Shown here piece after piece: positions 5,655 to 6,852 of a DNA stretch of 6,852 bases. The position numbers and the translations under genes were made by a program. The notes under the pieces were generated by a model that was not told the origin of the DNA, searched no databases, and was given only the letters and a program-made list of their open reading frames with translations. How positions within the stretch are numbered: position 1 is the stretch's first letter; each line of letters begins with the position of its first letter. Source of the DNA: Rubrobacteraceae bacterium (lineage in GTDB: Bacteria > Actinomycetota > Rubrobacteria > Rubrobacterales > Rubrobacteraceae); contig JAJNDJ010000044.1 in assembly GCA_021156345.1 (NCBI GenBank), positions 1 through 6,852 on the forward strand. The letters run 5' to 3'.

Positions 5655-6605
5655 TCACGCGCTCTCGTCTTTCAGGAGTTTCAGGTAGAGGCACCTGGTC
5701 TCCGGCGAGGGTGACGTACCGTATTCTTGTTCGAGTATCTGCTCGCACATCTTGTACTGGTGCAGCGCCCTGGCCCGCAGGCCGAGGCGGGCGTAGCACT
5801 GCATCAGGAGGCGGTAGCTATCTTCGTGGCAGCGATCCTTCTCCAGTACCCTGTAACAAGCGCGGATGCTCTCCTGGTGTTGCCCGACCTCCATGTAATG
5901 GATGGCCAGCCGGTCCAGAATATCCATGTAGGCGTTGGCCAGCCGCTCACGCTCGACCATGGTCCAATCCTCGTACAGGTCCTCTATCAGGTAGTCGCCC
6001 CGATACAGTTCGATGGCCTTCTCGTACTCGATGGCCGCCTCCAGCTTCTTAAGGTCCTTCTCCAGTCGACGCCCTCGCTCGTGGTGTTTATCGAAGTCGT
6101 CTACGTCCATTGTCACCCTGACGTCCTGAGACAGACGATAGTATCCATCCTCGAGGAAGACGTAGTTCATGGAGACGGAAGACGAACATCCGCTCAATAG
6201 CTTGCGCAGGCCGTGGACAGCGGAGTTAAGGGACCACCGGGCTTTCTTGAGGTTGGACTCGGGCCACAGCCAGCCCATAAGGTGATCCTGGGAGACTGGA
6301 CGGGTATGGTTGGCCAGCAGGTATTTGAGTATGGTCAGCGATTTGCCGTTACGGCCTAGGGGCATGGTCTCACCATCGCAGAGCATCTCGAAGTGTCCGA
6401 ATAAACGCACCTGCAAAGTAGGCTGAACAGCGGCGGAATGTTCTCGCTGGACCGTCTCCTCGACCGTCCGCCGCACGTCTTCGGGGGCGGCACCACGGGC
6501 CGAGAACGCGCTGACTATGGACCCGTCGAGCCGGCGTAGGGTCAATATGTCCGGATCTCTTTCCAGATAGTAACCCGTCGGCAAATCTAACGATGATCTC
6601 TGCAT
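5655..6605 (-). CDS. BTAD/SARP-like transcriptional regulator, about 316 aa
   Basis: Numbered from ATG 6605, residues 1-60 are a short module (DLPTGYYLERDPDILTLRR...) that I cannot assign. From about 64 comes an OmpR/SARP-type winged-helix DNA-binding domain: QVRLFGHFEMLCDGE, then GRNGKSLTILKYLLANHTRPVSQDHLMGWLWP, then ARWSLNSAVHGLRKLL and a wing near YVFLEDGYYRL. The rest (about 167-316) is a bacterial transcriptional activation domain of TPR-like helices starting at VDDFDKHHERGRRL and ending in YGTSPSPETRCLYLKLL. It has no receiver, NB-ARC or kinase part, so the input signal is unclear. A longer frame begins at TTG 6629 but has no ribosome binding site; ATG 6605 has GGAGA five bases upstream. 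It probably activates nearby genes, possibly the operon to its left or the gene divergent from it, but neither target is shown by the sequence. Confidence 0.9.
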   Translation of the reverse strand: MQRSSLDLPTGYYLERDPDILTLRRLDGSIVSAFSARGAAPEDVRRTVEETVQREHSAAVQPTLQVRLFGHFEMLCDGETMPLGRNGKSLTILKYLLANHTRPVSQDHLMGWLWPESNLKKARWSLNSAVHGLRKLLSGCSSSVSMNYVFLEDGYYRLSQDVRVTMDVDDFDKHHERGRRLEKDLKKLEAAIEYEKAIELYRGDYLIEDLYEDWTMVERERLANAYMDILDRLAIHYMEVGQHQESIRACYRVLEKDRCHEDSYRLLMQCYARLGLRARALHQYKMCEQILEQEYGTSPSPETRCLYLKLLKDESA

Positions 6606-6610
6606 GTCTA

Positions 6611-6615
6611 TCTCC
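6611..6615 (-). promoter_or_regulatory. Ribosome binding site supporting ATG 6605 as start of the BTAD regulator
   Basis: GGAGA on the minus strand is five bases from ATG 6605. The upstream in-frame TTG at 6629 is preceded by CGAGCCAAGCCT, with no recognisable Shine-Dalgarno sequence. The shorter start removes eight residues and leaves all domains intact. Confidence 0.55.
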
Positions 6616-6668
6616 AGATCGCTGCTCAAAGGCTTGGCTCGCCCGAAACCACCACATACCAGGTTCAG

Positions 6669-6677
6669 CTTATAACA
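6669..6677 (-). promoter_or_regulatory. Extended -10 promoter of the BTAD regulator gene
   Basis: The minus strand reads TGTTATAAG: a TGn extension directly before TATAAG, which is five of six to the -10 consensus. The hexamer 17 bases upstream is GATACG, a poor -35, consistent with an extended -10 or activator-dependent promoter. The start point would be near 6662, giving a leader of about 57 bases to ATG 6605. The 18-bp palindrome at 6695-6712 would then be centred near position -42. Confidence 0.45.
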
Positions 6678-6694
6678 GTTGTGGGGGTGTCCGT

Positions 6695-6712
6695 ATCACT
6701 CAAATGAGTGAT
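6695..6712. promoter_or_regulatory. Perfect 18-bp palindrome ATCACTCA-AA-TGAGTGAT, probable operator in the divergent region
   Basis: Two perfect 8-bp arms flank a two-base centre, about the size of a dimeric helix-turn-helix binding site. It lies in the 130-bp region between the BTAD regulator and the divergent plus-strand gene. It is just upstream of the regulator's putative -10 and 23 bases before the plus-strand ATG. From there a factor could control both genes. The palindrome is followed by TTTTT on the plus strand, but no plus-strand gene ends upstream, so a terminator role is less likely. I cannot name the cognate factor. Confidence 0.6.
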
Positions 6713-6735
6713 TTTTCCTCCGTTTGGAAAATAAT

Positions 6736-6852
6736 ATGGTAGAGACGCCGGTCGGGCAAATCGCCTTCCGGTACACGTCGCTAACCGGCGGAATCGGCCT
6801 GACGGTCGCCGGGAGCGTATACGACTTCCAGAAGCGCCCTTACGATACGGGG
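6736..6852 (+). CDS. N-terminal fragment of an unidentified plus-strand protein (39 codons, continues beyond window)
   Basis: The frame opens at ATG 6736 and stays open to the last base without a stop. It reads MVETPVGQIAFRYTSLTGG, then IGLTVAGSVYDFQKRPYDTG. Third codon positions are mostly G or C, as expected for a real gene here, while the opposite strand in this stretch gives only Arg-rich or interrupted frames. A weak GGAAA lies about five bases upstream. A TTG at 6724 is an alternative start without support. There is no evident signal peptide. The fragment is too short to assign a family. It is divergent from the BTAD regulator and shares the intergenic region holding the palindrome. Confidence 0.5.
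   Translation, partial: MVETPVGQIAFRYTSLTGGIGLTVAGSVYDFQKRPYDTG

Noticed and set aside
5551..5799. 82-codon minus-strand frame whose stop overlaps the ATG of the 69-aa membrane protein
   Set aside because: The ATGA overlap looks operon-like, but the frame overlaps the end of the BTAD regulator by about 145 bases and encodes an Arg/Pro-rich low-information sequence. The 69-aa gene has its own ribosome binding site.
4931..6052. 373-codon plus-strand open frame
   Set aside because: It crosses the SDR gene, an intergenic region with a terminator, and two further minus-strand genes. Its product is Ser/Arg/Pro-rich without domains.
6695..6716. Terminator formed by the 18-bp palindrome and following T-run on the plus strand
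   Set aside because: No plus-strand gene ends upstream of it, the stem would have a very small loop, and it sits between divergent starts.
1..6852. CRISPR array, tRNA/rRNA genes, transposase or terminal inverted repeats
   Set aside because: I looked for regularly spaced direct repeats, cloverleaf arms, DDE-type proteins and flanking duplications and saw none.

Overview
The window looks like chromosomal DNA from a GC-rich bacterium, most probably an actinomycete. Coding sequences favour G/C at third positions but still use AGG and ATA codons, and starts are often GTG or TTG. The BTAD-type regulator with a short family-specific N-terminal module, followed by metabolic genes, reminded me of Rubrobacter-like genomes. 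That assignment is from memory and is not shown by the sequence alone. No rRNA, tRNA, CRISPR array, insertion sequence or phage gene is visible. No gene-free stretch exceeds about 130 bases.

Layout, right to left, because almost everything is on the minus strand. At the far right (6736-6852) the start of an unidentified plus-strand gene runs off the window. A divergent intergenic region (6606-6735) follows, with a perfect 18-bp palindrome and an extended -10 promoter pointing left. The promoter leads to a BTAD/SARP-like transcription regulator (5655-6605) and a 69-residue two-helix membrane protein (5345-5554). A rho-independent terminator (5281-5309) closes that unit, and a candidate sigma-70-type promoter (5258-5286) lies directly behind it.

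From there a catabolic-looking operon runs left. It contains an SDR oxidoreductase (4456-5211), an ACMSD-like metal-dependent amidohydrolase (3295-4434), and a Rieske [2Fe-2S] ferredoxin-like protein overlapping it by ATGA (2927-3298). After a 78-bp gap holding a large AT-rich inverted repeat come an 84-residue protein of unknown function (2594-2848) and a very long UxaA-family (altronate/galactarate dehydratase) protein (2538 down to 1). The last is open through the window edge with at least 846 codons.

The most striking item is the UxaA-family gene. Family members are normally about 500 residues. Here a complete SAF plus dehydratase unit is followed by a second, diverged dehydratase-like unit in the same reading frame. 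The conserved cysteine-bearing motifs are split between the halves: the first keeps CGGSD but has lost HxxGC and GCE, while the second keeps HTEGC and HGCE but has lost CGGSD. This suggests a duplicated enzyme whose halves became complementary.

Together the operon encodes a dehydrogenase, a (de)carboxylating or hydrolytic TIM-barrel enzyme, an electron carrier or regulatory Rieske protein, and a hydroxy-acid dehydratase homologue. It plausibly degrades a hydroxylated carboxylic acid (sugar acid, or an aromatic or ring-cleavage product). The substrate cannot be read from the sequence.
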